64,000 nt of DNA from Rhodamnia argentea (GCF_020921035.1 NC_063158.1:4632001-4696000); one strand, 5' to 3'; shown: positions 1-12,800, numbered from the stretch's first letter. The notes: a model not told the origin generated them from the letters alone. Translations and numbers: made by a program.

Positions 1-1325
1 TTCAGATGGTTACTACAAACCTCCTGGCTCAAAAAACACTAAGCATTATAGGAGAATGATTTCGTTTTCACTTGTATTACTGGTCCAAAGAGGTTTGCCT
101 AAGCTATCAGTCTCGAGTTCTGCAGGCATTCAATTTGTCCAGTGTTTTCGCGTGTAATAAATTTCATCCCACAATCTTACACGAGGTTTAATGCGTATAA
201 TCAAGACTCTGCATAATTTTTTCCTGAGGCTTTGGAGTTGTATGGGGATTACTATGGCATTGCAATGATACCCCGTGTTACTTTGTAGCTGCAACTTTTT
301 CTCAGTACAATATGACGTTAGATCTAACATGGACTTCAGAGAGCGATGCCACTTGACAAATATTGCTTCTGGACATGGTCATTGTAGTTTTATTCGATCT
401 GCTTTCGATAAAGAAGTTCATCCTATAATCTCACTTTGAGGGTTCGGATAGAAATGGATGAATGGAGAGGTGAACAGAACTGTCAAAGCAAACTTTTTGA
501 ACTCTTGAAATGGGGGCTTAAGACAATCATCAAGCTCAGGAATCTGTTCTACTCAAAGCTTATTGCAACGTCACCTTCACACAAAAGCTTAGTGGAACTC
601 CTAGGAAGATTGAAATTCTGTCAACAGAAGCAATGTTCCGGGTGAATTAGTTTCAATCCACGTTTCGCTGCGATGCCTGGCTTCCTGCAACTTATGGACC
701 AACGATTCTCTTCATAGTTTGGCACCATATCCAGAAAGACAAGAGTATGAGCAGATCAAATGCTAGCGGCTGCTGAATTTGGTCAATGTTACATATGGTT
801 TCCAGAAAATATGATGGAGTATACCAAGTGCAGGTTGGTGTATAAAGTCTAAACGAAACTGCCCACACTCTAATTGGTCCAGAAAAGGTCAAGAGTCAAA
901 TTGGGCCAATTGGGTTCCTAAGTGTATATATGATGACTTCAATCATATTTGCCAGAAAGAGAGAGAATCCAATGGATTTGGAACCTTTTGCTAACTTTCT
1001 TAACATGTTTGTTAATTAATGCATCTTTATGGTCCCAACGATGATGTCCTTTTCCAGGGGAATATTATATATCAAAGCATTGCCGGATTTGCACATTTGG
1101 AGGCTCCTTGTTTAACGTGTATTGAGATTGGTTTCGGTCAAATCGAAGAGAGCGATGTTGTCTATCAGCGTTCTCATTTTGTCTGTCTTAAAGGTTTGTA
1201 TATCTGTATCCTTTTCTGGTGCATCAAATCCTCCTAAATTAGTGAAATTCTGTGAGAAAAACATATGTTCTTGCACAGACTGAGATCATCTCATTGCATC
1301 TCTGATCGATACTCGTTTCCTGAGA

Positions 1326-1348
1326 ATGCCCACCAAAATGGTGAATAC

Positions 1349-1385
<37 letters not shown>

Positions 1386-2408
1386 AATTTTTTTAGATGA
1401 ACTATTCTTTTTTTTTTAAATTTTTGATTGCAGTATCAGGCATCATGCTGCAAAGAGAAAGCAGTACTGATCTCGGTGTATGTGGAGAAGCCACGAAGTA
1501 GGAAGCTTAGTTCCCCAAATCTGACTCACCGCCCTCATCAACACCGCCATCACCGTCACCACCACCACCATCACCACCTCCACCTTCATCGCCCCAATGA
1601 AGAAGGGCAAATTCAGAGTAAAGGTACTTTCTCTGGCAAAGGATACAATAGAAGGGCAGAACTTCTTCATTACTCCCGGCACCTCCGGGAATCGGCTCAA
1701 CCCGCCGCAGAATCCACATCCCTAATCCCAGCACCTATATCTACAAACAACCACCGAATTTCAGACAAAGTAAGGAATCCTGTCCTTATCTGGATTCAAA
1801 AGTTTTTCCTGTTATCTGGGAAAATTTTATGGAAGATGCTTAACAACAATATGTATGTGCTGAGTCCAGTTTGTGATCATGAAGTTTGACCAAGCCACAA
1901 GTTTGAGACAATCTTACCATGCACAAAAGAGGAAAAAATTAGTGTACATTCTTTAGAAACGACCTATCAATTGTTTGCTTCGCAATAATGCGACTGCTCC
2001 TGAAGATGTGCATATCAGCAACAGCTAAGTACATTGTACTTATCATCAGTTTCCTAATCAACATGTTTGTTGGACTGTCACTGTCCAGAGAAAGCGAGAA
2101 ATGGAGATGGATCCAGCTTGTCTTGGAAACTACAAAACCATGATCACAAGGTTCTTAAGATCTTTGATGAGCTTCGAAGGGAAGAAAGACAGGAAGAAAA
2201 GGAAAAGGAACACTAAGGGATCTCCGGGCAATAAAATGCAAGCAGTTACCAAGAGCCTGGAGGTAAAGTTATCATGCTTTCTTGTATCTTCAGTTGGAGG
2301 ACTTTTATGGGGCTAAGAGAAAAGGTTCCAATGCTCTCCTTCTCTCAGGTGCCAAAGAAATGGGCATTTCTGTCAAAAATGCTATCCGCGCTTCGCAAGC
2401 AGAGGTGA
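1326..2408 (+). CDS. Unknown-function small protein with His-rich tract, copy 1
   Basis: I do not recognise this family, so no function is assigned. The model has four exons: 1326-1340, 1434-1769, 2089-2262 and 2349-2408. All junctions are GT-AG and in phase 0, giving about 194 residues. In order, the protein has a short N-terminus with a Cys-Cys pair (SCCKEKAVLISVYVE), a His-rich run at about residues 38-55, the segment RRAELLHYSRHLRESA, a Lys/Arg-rich stretch (KKDRKKRKRN) and the C-terminus VPKKWAFLSKMLSALRKQR. The basic C-terminal half could be nuclear or nucleic-acid binding, which is inference only. The first exon encodes just MPTKM and is the weakest part of the model. Intron 1 carries a CT microsatellite (1352-1384). 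The same exon structure stays open in the second copy at 11200-12276, which supports a real gene. Confidence 0.6.
1352..1384. repeat. (CT)n microsatellite in intron 1 of unknown gene, copy 1
   Basis: About 16 CT units lie between the putative donor at 1341 and the acceptor before 1434. The matching tract in copy 2 (from 11227) is much shorter, so it has changed length since the duplication. Confidence 0.9.
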
Positions 2409-4360
2409 ACCTCCATAATGACAGGGCTTTAATTGTGAAACCAAGAGTACCGAATTGGAAGAACAAAAAAATTCGTCTAGGACGTGAAGTTGTATAAAAT
2501 TCCCTCCGACACGAGACAGGAATTTATTCGTGCGACTACCATTTCATGTGTATGCCTGCTGCATTGACAAATGCCTGTTTCTACTATCTACCCAAAACTT
2601 CAACCAAAATTTTCAGCTTACTGTCAATAATTGTTTGAGAAAGCCCTTCACCATGCAAACCTGGGTAATGCAAAAGCCTTGTCTGTGAGAATAACATCGT
2701 GTGTTTCTCATGTTGTGCTCTTGATAGCTTTCGGTCTCCTCATCAATGATTCAATATTTGCTTCAACTGGGAAGCTGGAGATTCCTTCATCTGCCTAGAC
2801 TGAAAAGGAAAACTTCTTGCCAGTTCAACACAGTTCTTCACAGCTTTCCAATATCTAGAGGTGCTCATGAGTCATCACCATATGACAGTAATTTCACCAT
2901 ATTAATGACCTTCATAAGGCTACAAACAGAACGGAAGTAATGCAGCTCTGGTCCAGACAAGACAGTCTTGAAGTTGGCTGTTGCTCAGGTTGCATATTTG
3001 CAAGCTCTTGGGTCAATTGGAATGCAGAAATGCGTGTTTTGTTGACCTCTTCTCTATCTGCTGTCCATCATTCATACTACTAAGTAGAAAAAGAGCTCGG
3101 GGGCATGCGGGTGATGGAAGGTGAAGAAGTTCTACACACGTAAAGCATTCTAAACCGTACCTCATTGGGTAATTTAATTTAAATAGTTGCAAGATTAGAA
3201 AGATTTTGGGATGTGAGAGTTTTATGGGATTGCATGACAATTATTTTGAGAATCCCAAATTATGATTTTGTCCATTATATTGAATACATTGTTAATTTCA
3301 CAGAAATTCCTCGTAAAAGTTTGGGCTTGAAAGTTGAAAACCCTTCGCAGAAGGAGAAACCGTGACGTGCCTTACTTTCCAAATTTCTTTATGACACTTC
3401 TAAGGGTGTGTAAGAGAATTGGGATCCACTCGGACCAAATCAAACTAGTCGGTTTTGGGTGATTCCTATTAGGTATAGGTCCGGTTTCTGGTTTCAATTT
3501 TCTGCGGCGACTACAGGTATGGTTCAAAAGTTTGGATCACAGCCACACAAGGTGGAGCTATAGACTACACAGTAACTATACTCCACTATTCTTTAATTGC
3601 TTGTGCATTTCAAAAGTTTGGATCACAAACTTTTCCGTTGACATAAAAATCGAGTCAAGCGTAAATTGGATGAAGAAGTTATAATCAATTAAAGATCAGT
3701 CAAATTCGGATAAAAATAATAGCTAGAGAATATCATATTAAAAAAAAATTGGTGGCTTGCTCACCGGCATGAAGACATAAATAAAAAAAGACAAAATATG
3801 AACCAAAAAACTTCAATGCAAAACTAATATGTAGCATGCCCGAGGCGCTATTTTCGAAGTCATAAGCATCGAAAAGGCCAAGCTTGGCCAAAAGCCCACA
3901 TTTGCGCAGTTGTTCTGAAAAGCCTTTCGTCGGAGGAATCCAACATGTAAGAAACCAAATGCGCCATCTTCGTGCGTCCTTTGATGGTTGTTATTCGCAT
4001 AAGCGATCCTATAAAGTTTGGGTAATCGACTCTAATATGCCATTAATATATTAGTTTTCGTGATATAACCACAAAGCAAGAAAAAAACAAAGAAATTGAG
4101 ACATAAACATTTAGTAGGCTAACAGGATCGGAAAATAGAACATGTTTTGTCCTTTGCTTCAATTGCTTTCCAAGCCAAAACGATTTTGCAACTTGGCCTC
4201 TTCAACTTACCCCAACTTCATTAGCTTTGGTTATTTTTGCTTCCCTGGAAAACTCGATGGCAATATTAAAAGTTCGGATCACTACCTTTTCGTTGATATA
4301 AAAATCGAGTTCACCAAAAATCAACTATAGTTGACTAGCACTTTTAGACGAGCTTAGACA

Positions 4361-4579
4361 CTAATTGTCAAAAGTTTGGATCACGAGAAAATTAAGAGAG
4401 TCGACTCTTGCTTGTAACAACTCACCCTGCATAAACTCCGTGTCCAGGAGTTCTTCATCGATGATCCATTCCTTGTCCTCACGTATTGCAAGGAAGGATC
4501 CTAACAAGCCAGCAGGCACATTGTACACGCTGTTGGAAATCATCCCCACATAAACAAATGTATTTGGTGCAGTTCCCAC
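4361..4579 (-). pseudogene. Unrecognised coding remnant, array unit 1
   Basis: A minus-strand open stretch reads NTFVYVGMISNSVYNVPAG and then EDKEWIIDEELLDTEF. Near-identical peptides occur at 5363-5557 and 6865-7086. I cannot name the family. The unit lacks the upstream coding block seen in the other two (5637-5879 and about 7150-7440). The three copies differ in stops and deletions, so this is a decayed piece and not an active gene. Confidence 0.5.
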
Positions 4580-5362
4580 CTAGCAATCGTGGATTTCGTT
4601 GCAAATTCCGCTCACATTAGGTGGGCTTAGACATGAATGGTCAACTATGATTCTAGGTACATGCTAACATAAGTTGGACCAATGCTAAAAGTGTCACAAT
4701 AGATTCACGTCAATGCTTTTGTAATTAAAATTAAGAATCAAACTTTACCCACACACAAAAAATTACACCCAAATTTTGACTGTGCAAAATTTTATTTTGC
4801 AACGTTCAATTAATGCGATTTTTGTATCTATGGAAATACTTTCATAGTTAAAATTAAGAATGAAACCTTACAAAGAAATTAGAGCCGAATTTTAATTGTG
4901 AGTATTTTTTTCTTGCAACTTCCATTGATGCTATTTCTGCATCTACGAATGCTTATTATTCAAAATTTTCAGGATAATGTTTCATTGGAGAAAATTTAAT
5001 TGATTCAATGGTTTTGGGAAATTAACAGTTTTTGCTACTCTCTCCTTTCATTAACTAATACCCCATTATTCTTTAATTGCCTGTGTATTTCAAAGGTTCG
5101 GATCTTGAGCTTTCTGTAGCATGTCCAATAAGCTATTTTCGAAGTCATACATTGAAAAGACCAAGCTCGCCCAAAGAGCCCACGTTCACGTGATCGTTCT
5201 GAAAAATGTATTAGTTTTTGAGATATAACCATAAAGCAAGGAAAAAAAAAAAACAAAGAAATTGAGACGCAAACCTTTAGGCTAACAGTAACCCTAGTTT
5301 CATTAGCTTTGGTCATTTTTGCTTCCCTGTAAAACTCGAATGGCACTTTTCAAAACTTCGGA

Positions 5363-5879
5363 TCATAAGAAAATTATGACAGTCTCTTGCTCATAACACC
5401 TCACTTTCGCAAACTCCGCGTCCAGGAGTTCTTCATCGATGACCCATTCCTTGTCCTCACATATTGCTAAGAAGGATTCTAACACGCCAGTAGGCACATT
5501 GTACACGCCGTTGGAAATCATCCCCTCGAAAACAAATACATTCGGTGCAATTTCCACCTACCAATCGTGAATGTGGTTGCAAATTCCGCTCGCATTATTA
5601 ATTGCATATGGAGCCCTTCTCGGATCCTTCGCAATGTCATAACCACATATTCGGACCCCTTAACCACTCATCATCATCTATGAGATCTCGCAGAGTGACT
5701 GGACTGTTATCTTGGTCAACAAATGCATAATTGATATCACAATGCTGTACTGATAAGTTAATTCCCCAAGCAACAACATAATGCACAGTGTGCATCTCAA
5801 CTCCTAACCTATAGCGATCCCACTTCCCTGCCATGATCAGTGTGATGTTGATATAAAAATCCAGTTTACCAAAAATCAA
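5363..5879 (-). pseudogene. Unrecognised coding remnant, array unit 2 (longest)
   Basis: Read on the minus strand, two blocks lie in order. The first (5879-5637) contains GKWDRYRLGVEMHTVHYVVA and YAFVDQDNSPVTLRDLIDDD. The second (5557-5363) contains NVFVFEGMISNGVYNVPTG and EDKEWVIDEELLDAEF. The frame is lost between them by sequence change relative to unit 3, where the linking peptide is readable as LMRRVRSCGYDIVKDPKR (about 7240-7180). The amino-acid composition looks like a genuine soluble acidic protein. No domain was recognised and no function is assigned. Confidence 0.5.
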
Positions 5880-6864
5880 CTATAGTTGAATCGCACTTTT
5901 AGGTGGGCTTAGACACAAATTGTCAACCATGATTCTAGGTATATACTAACATAAGTTGGACCGATGCTAGAAGTGTCACAATAGCTTCACGTTAATACTT
6001 TTGTAATTAATATTAAGAATCAAACTTTACACACACACAATATATATATATACCCAAATCATGCATAATTTTTATCTTGCAACGTTCAATTAACACAATT
6101 TTTACATATGCGGAAGTACTTTTATAGTTAAAAGTAAGAATGAAACCTTACAAAGAAATTAGACGCGAATTTTAAGTGTGCATATTTTTTTCTTGTAACT
6201 TCCATTGATGCTATTTTTGCATCTACGAATGCTTATTATTCGAACTTTTCAAGAGAATGTTTCAATGGAGAAAATTTAATTTATTCAATGGTTTTGGGAA
6301 ATTAACAGATTTTTGTACTCTCTCCTTACATTGACAAATACCCCGCTATTCTTTAATTGCTTGTGCATTTCAAAAGTTCGGATCACAAGCTTTCCATTGA
6401 TATAAAAATCGAGTTAAACATAAATCGGATGAAGGAGTTATAATCGATTAAAAATCGATCAAATTCGGATAAAAATAATGCTTATGGAATATCATATTTA
6501 AAAAAATTGGTGGCTAGCTCCTGCCTACACGAACACATAAAAAAAAGACAATATGAAAAAAAAAGTCAATGCAGAACTGATTTGTAGCATGTCCAATAAG
6601 CTATTTTCGAAGTCATGAGCATCGAAAAGGCCAAGCTCGCCCAAAGTGCCCACATTGCGCGATCGTTCTGAAAAATGTACTAGTTTTCGTGAAATAACCC
6701 TAAAGCAAGAAAAAGAAAAAACAAAGAAATTGAGACCAAACCTTTAGGCTAACAGGGACCCCAGTTTCATTAGCTTTGCTCATTTTTGCTTCCCTGTAAA
6801 ACTCAAATGGCATTTTCAAAAAATTCGGATCACGAGAAAATTATGAGACCAAACCCTAGTTTTA

Positions 6865-7440
6865 TTATCTTTGGTCATTTTTGCTTCCCTGTAAAACTCG
6901 AATGGCATTTTCAAAAGTTCGGATCATGAGAAAATTATGAGAGTCACCTCTTACTCGTAACATCTCACCCTGCACAAACTCTGTGTCCAGGAATTCTTCA
7001 TCGATAACCCATTCCTTGTCCTCACATATTGGTAGGAAGGATCCGAACATGCCAGCATGTACATTGTACACGCCGTTGGGAATCATCCCCGCGGAAACAA
7101 ATGTATTTGGTGCAATTCCCCCTCACCAATCATGAATGTGGCTTCAAATTCTGCTCACATTATTAACTGCATATGAAACCCTTTTCGGATCCTTCACAAT
7201 GTCATAACCACAACTTCGGACTCTCCTCATAAGGGCTTCCCTTAACCACTCATCATCATCTATGAGGTCATGCACGGCTACTAGACCCTCATCTTGGTCA
7301 ACAAATGCGTATCACTATGCTGTATTGAGGAGTTAATTCCCCAGACAACATCATCATGCACGGTGTGCATCTCAACTCCTAACCTATAGTGATGAGTCCC
7401 ACTGCCCTGTCATGATCAGTGTGATGTTGACATAAAAATC
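6865..7440 (-). pseudogene. Unrecognised coding remnant, array unit 3
   Basis: Reading leftwards on the minus strand from about 7440, this unit shows a degraded version of the block found at 5637-5879. It then has YAFVDQDEG, DLIDDDEWLREALMRRVRSC and YDIVKDPKR, followed by the block at 7086-6865 (GMIPNGVYNVHAGMFGSF, EDKEWVIDEEFLDTEF). It bridges the gap between the two blocks of unit 2 but carries several disabling changes. A partial second copy of the AAACTCGAATGGCATTTTC spacer lies at about 6795-6915, showing internal duplication inside the unit. Confidence 0.45.
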
Positions 7441-8416
7441 GAGTTTACCGAAAGTCAACTATAGTTGAATGGCACTTTTAGGTGGGCTTAGACGTGAATT
7501 ATCAACCATGATTCCAGGTATATGCTAACATAAATTGGATTGATGCTAGAAGTGTCACAATAGATTCGCGTTAATACTTTTGTAATTAAAATTAAGAATC
7601 AAACTTTACACACACAAAAATGACACCCAAATTTTGATTGTGATTTTATCTTGCAACGTTCAATTAATGTGATTTTAGCATCTACAGAAATACTTTTATA
7701 GTTAAAATTAAGAATGAAACCTTATAAAGAAATTAGACCCGAATTTCAATTGTGTGTATTTTTGTCCTGCAAGTTCCATTGATGCTATTTCTGCATCTAC
7801 GAATGCTTATTATTCGAACTTTTCAAGATAATGTTTCATTGGAGAAAAATTAATTGATTCGATGGTTTCAGGAAATTAACAGTTTTTGCTACTCTCTCCC
7901 TTCGTTGACTAATGCTCCACTATTTTTTAATTGCTTGTGCATTTCAAAAGTTTGGATCATGAGCTTTCCGTTGATATAAAAATCGAGTTAAACGTAAATC
8001 GGATGAAGAAGTTATAATCAATTAAAGATCGGTTAAATTTGGATAAAAATAATACATATAGAATATCATATTTAAAAAAATTGGTGGCTAGCTCACGCCT
8101 GCATGAAGACATATAAAAAAACAGACAATATGAAAAAAAAAATCAATGCAGAACGGATCAACACTAGAACCATCTAAAGTATGATTTCTTGAGCTAAGGA
8201 AAATATTTTTTCACCAATGAAAAAACACATTCAAAACAATTTTGAATTTATTAATACTTTAATATTCTAGTATTTTTTTTATTTTTTTTCCTTTTCTTTT
8301 CTTTTTTCTTTCTCTACCGATAGTGACCGACCACAGCCGCTTGCTCAAGGCCGGTGAGGTGAGACTTGCCTGCCAACTCCGACGAGCTCCTGCAAAAAAA
8401 AAAAAAAGAAAGAAGA

Positions 8417-8932
8417 AGGGCTAATTCCATGAAAAACTCTAAATTGATACATGTGACAAATTTATCCCAAATTATTTTTTTGACCACAAAAAATCTCAAA
8501 CTATTACACATGTGACAAATTTATCCCAAAGTATTTTTTTTACCACCAAAAATCCTAAACTAGTATATCCGTGATAAATTTACCCTAAACTAATTCTTTT
8601 GACCACGAAATACTCTAAACCAGTATACTTGTAACAAATTTACCTTCCATTAAATTGAGTTAATATTACAAAAAATTCCAAATTAATAAACCTGTGATAA
8701 ACAGAGGATAAAACCCAAATTGGTATACCCGTCAACCGTCACGTGTCATCCAACTCAACAATTGACTGTTAAATTTAATGAAAATTAACGGAGAGTAAAT
8801 TTGTCACGGATATACCAGTTTGGGGTAAATTTGTCACAAGCGTACCAATATGGAATTTTTTATGGTCAAAAAATAGTTTGGAATAAATTTGTCACGGGTG
8901 TACCAATTTGGAGTTTTTCGTGGTATTAACCC
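8417..8932. mobile_element. Mutator-like foldback element, non-autonomous
   Basis: The left end begins GGGCTAATTCCATGAAAAAC. The reverse complement of the right end begins GGGTTAATACCACGAAAAAC, and the two arms stay alignable for over 50 bases. Inside the left arm a roughly 60-base subterminal motif (GTGACAAATTTATCCC followed by TTTTGACCAC) is repeated about four times. The right arm holds about two inverted copies. Flanking 9-mers (8408-8416 and 8933-8941) match at 8 of 9 positions, as expected for a Mutator-type target duplication, although the site is A-rich. No transposase is present. Confidence 0.75.
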
Positions 8933-9881
8933 AAAAAAGAAAAAAAAAAGCAAAAATTCGAAATTCTTTAAATTAAAAAACAAATGGAAAATAAAAAGAT
9001 AGATAGAAGTAAAACATTATTAAAAGGATTGCAGAGAGGAAAATAAAATCCAATTTTCCGTACCAAACGATTTTTCCAATTCTTTTTTCGGGTTTCGGCC
9101 GAACACCGAAAAGTATTGTCATTTTCCTAGAAGATGACTTTTTGGAAAAAATTTTCCTGAAATAACTCATTTTTTGCGAAACGAACGGGGCCTTAATTGT
9201 TGATTGTTATGCATCCCAATTGTTTCACAGTCCTTTGTGAACATATTTTGATATGGTCAAGCTCTTCATTTATGATATAGGCGATCTTGGGTAACACATT
9301 AGGCCCGGCCCAAACTCGCCCAATGATCACCTCTAATGAACACAAATCAATAGATTGTAGATATGACATTGGTACAACTATTTGTCGAAGGGCTCGATTA
9401 ACTTGAGGATACCATATGCTAATAAAAGTAAGGAAGACATCAAAACCGGTGAACCGTCTCCAATCGAAATACCTGGTTCGGTTCCGGTTTTATTGAGAGC
9501 GTTACGAATCGATGCCAATTATCAGGGCAGTGAAGCCCATCTCTGGCCTTTGAATGTATATCGTTTTCACAAGTTTCTGGTCTCTTTTGGTGAATTGCAG
9601 CACATCTTTCTTACTACTAGTTTGTCACCGGCAAATTACCAGTACTACCACGGATCTGTTTGTTTACCCGACAAGTAAAGTTTCAGCCATATTCTTTTAT
9701 CAGCAAGAATGGAAATTGACGAGCAACTTTGAAGCTCTACTGACACGGGGATTTTCCAGTTTTTTAGCTGAATGGACTGTGGAACTTTGTGTCTATCACA
9801 ATCGTGTAGATCGGTATACGCAACCCTATTGATGGTGGTGTCCTTGGCTTCCAACCGTGGCGTGGTTCAGCCACAAGGTGT
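8933..9881. other. AT-rich spacer with a MITE end
   Basis: The segment at about 9060-9195 ends in TTTTGCGAAACGAACGGGGCC, a string typical of plant hAT-type MITE termini; the opposite end was not found. From about 9380 to 9881 the DNA leads directly into duplication copy 2 and may be the counterpart of sequence left of the window. Short open frames here (9382-9678, 9554-9832) resemble no protein I know and are not called as genes. Confidence 0.4.
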
Positions 9882-12800
9882 TTCAGATGGTTACTACAAA
9901 CCTCCTGGCTCAAAAAACACTAAGCATTATAGGAGAATGATTTTGTTTTCACTTGTATTACTGGTCCAAAGAGGTTTGCCTAAGCTATCAGTCTCGAGTT
10001 CTGCAGGCATTCAATTTGTCCAGTGTTTTCGCGTGTAATAAATTTCATCCCACAATCTTACACGAGGTTTAATGCGTATAATCAAGACTGCATAATTTTT
10101 TCCTGAGGCTTTGGAGTTGTATGGGGATTACTATGGCATTGCAATGATACCCCGTGTTACTTTGTAGCTGCGACTTTTCCTCAGTACAATATGACGGTCG
10201 ATCTAACATGGACTTCACAGAGCTATGCGACTTGACAAATATGGCTTCTGTACATGGTCATTGTAGTTTTATTTGATCTGCTTTCGATAAAGAAGTTCAT
10301 CGTATAAACTCTCTTTGAGGGTTCGGATAGAAATGGATGAATGGAGAGGTGAACAGAACTGTCAAAGCAAACTTTTTGAACTCTTGAAATGGGGGCTTAA
10401 GACAATCATCAAGCTCAGGAATCTGTTCTATTCAAAGCTTATTGCGTCACCAACACAAAGCTTAGTGGAACTCCTAGGAAGGTTGAAATTCTGTCAACAG
10501 AAGCAATGTTCTGGGTGAATTAGTTTCAATCTGTGTTTCGCTGCGATGCCTGGCTTCCTGCAACTTATGGACCAATGATTCTCTTCATAGTTTGGCACCA
10601 TATCCAGAAGGACAAGAGTATGAGCAGATCAAATGCTAGCGGCTGCTGAATTTGGTCAATGTTACATATGGTTTCCAGAAAATATGATGGAGTATACCAA
10701 GTGCAGGTCGGTGTATAAAGTCTAAACGAAACTGTCCACACTCTAATTGGTCCAGAAAAGGTCAAGAGTCAAATTGGGCCAATTGGGTTCCTAAGTGTAT
10801 ATATGATGACTTCAATCATATTTGCCAGAAAGAGAGAGAATCCAATGGATTTGGAACCTTTTGCTAACTTTCTTAACATATTTGTTAATTAATGCATCTT
10901 TATGGTCCCAACGATGATGTCCTTTTCCAGGGGAATATTATATATCAAAGCATTGCCGGATTTGCACATTTGGAGGCTCCTTGTTTAACGTGTATTGAGA
11001 TTGGTTTCGGTCAAATCGAAGATAGCGATGTTGTCTATCAGCGTTCTCATTTTGTCCATCTTAAAGTTTTTGTATATCTGTGTCCTTTTATGGTGCATCA
11101 AATCCTCGTAAATTAGCGAAATTCTGTGAGAAAAACATATGTCCTTGCACAGACTAAGATCATCTCATTGCATCTCTGATCGATACTCCTTTCCTGAGAA
11201 TGCCCACCAAAATGGTGAATACTAATCTCTCTCTCTCTCTCTGAATTTTTTTAGATGAACTATTCTTTTTTTTTAAAATTTTTGATTGCAGTATCAGGCA
11301 TCATGCTGCAAAGAGAAAGCAGTACTGATCTCGGTGTATGTGGAGAAGCCAAAAAGGAGGAAGCTTAGTTCACCAAATCTGACTCACCGCCCTCATCAAC
11401 ACCACCATCACCACCACCACCACCACCATCACCACCTCCACCACCTCCACCTTCATCGCCCCAATGAAGAAGGGCAAATTCAGAGTAAAGGTACTTTCTC
11501 TGGCAAAGGATACAATAGAAGGGCGGAACTTCTTCATTACTCCCGGCACCTCCGGGAATCGGCTCAACCCGCTGCAGAATCCACATCCCTAATCCCAGCA
11601 CCTATATCTACAAACAACCACCGAATTTCAGACAAAGTACGGAATCCTGTCCTTATCTTGATTCAAAAGTTTTTCCTGTTATCTGGGAAAATTTTATGGA
11701 AGATGCTTAACAACAATATGTATGTGCTGAGTCCAGTTTGTGATCATGAAGTTTGACCAAGTCACAAGTTTGAGATGATCTTACCATGCACAAAAGAGGA
11801 AAATATTAGTGTACATTCCTTAGAAACGACCTATCAATTGTTTGCTTCGCAATAATGCGAATGCTCCTGAAGATGTGCATATCAGCAACAGCTAAGTACA
11901 TTGTACTTATCATCAGTTTCCTGATCAACATGTTTGTTGGACTGTCACTGTCCAGAGAAAGCGAGAAATGGAGACGGATCCAGCTTGTCTTGGAAACTAC
12001 AAAACCATGATCACAAGGTTCTTAAGATCTTTGATGAGCTTCCAAGGGAAGAAAGACAGGAAGAAAAGGAAAAGGAACACTAAGGGATCTACGGGCAATA
12101 AAATGCAAGCAGTTACCAAGAGCCTGGAGGTAAAGTTATCATGATTTCTTGTATCTTCAGTTGGAGGATTTTTATGAGGGTAAGAGAAAAAGGTTCCAAT
12201 GCTCTCCTTCTCTCAGGTGCCAAAGAAATGGGCATTTTGGTCAAAAATGCTATCTGCGCTTCGCAAGCAGAGGTGAACCTCCATAGTGACAGGGCTTTAA
12301 TTGTGAAACCAAGAGTCCCGAATTGGAAGAACAGAAAAATTCGTCTAGGACGCGAAGTTGTATAAAATTCCCTCCGACACGAGACAGGAATTCACTCGTG
12401 TGACTACCATTTCATGTGTATGCCTGCTGCATTGACAAATGCCTGTTTCTACTATCTACCCAAAACTTCAACCAAAATTTTCAGCTTACTGTCAATAATT
12501 GTTTGAGAAAGCTCTTCACCATGCAAACCTGGGTAATGCAAAAGTCTTGTCTGTGAGAATAACATCGTGTGTTTCTCATGTTGTGCTCTTGATAGCTTTC
12601 GGATTCCTCATCAATGATTCAATATTTGCTTCAACTGAGAAGCTGGAGATTCCTTCATCTGCCTAGACTGAAAAGGAAAACTTCTTGCCAGTTCAACACA
12701 GTTCTTCACAGCTTTCCAATATCTAGAGGTGCTCATGAGTCATCACCATATGACAGTAATTTCACCATATTAATGACCTTCATAAGGCTACAAACAGAAC

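Larger units (their letters stand above)
1..3525. repeat. Segmental direct duplication, copy 1 (left edge lies outside the window)
   Basis: This block is repeated in the same orientation at 9882-13393. The first base of the window already matches 9882, so the true left border is not visible. Homology stops after 3525, where copy 1 runs into the array at 3526-8160. By eye the two copies differ by about 3% over their first 450 bases, plus small indels. Coding, intronic and flanking DNA all match, so this is a DNA-level duplication and not a retrocopy. Copy 1 holds one intact-looking gene (1326-2408). About 1.3 kb upstream and 1.1 kb downstream of that gene show nothing else recognisable. Confidence 0.95.
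3526..8160. repeat. Rearranged tandem array, about 3.3 units of 1.3-1.6 kb
   Basis: A landmark (CTTTAATTGC followed by a TTGTGCATTTCAAAAG-like string) recurs at 3591, 5071, 6351 and, diverged, about 7925, giving unit lengths of 1480, 1280 and 1574 bases. Each full unit carries the same order of blocks: the landmark, an A-rich block, an AAGCTATTTTCGAAGTCAT block, a coding-like block on the minus strand and an AT-rich tail. The fourth unit is cut off near 8160. Units differ by large internal deletions and duplications. The first, for example, lacks about 300 bases seen in the second and third. It lies immediately beyond the right border of duplication copy 1 and has no counterpart after copy 2. 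Confidence 0.85.

Noticed and set aside
1443-1734. Minus-strand open frames rich in Gly-Gly-Asp or Val
   Set aside because: They are the antisense of the CAC/CAT histidine codons and have no splice or family support.
2263-2293. Intron of 31 bases in the unknown gene giving a longer C-terminus (open frame to 2497)
   Set aside because: It is far shorter than plant introns. The 86-base alternative to the acceptor at 2348 is normal in size and yields the same C-terminus in both duplicate copies, whereas the longer frame is shifted in copy 2.
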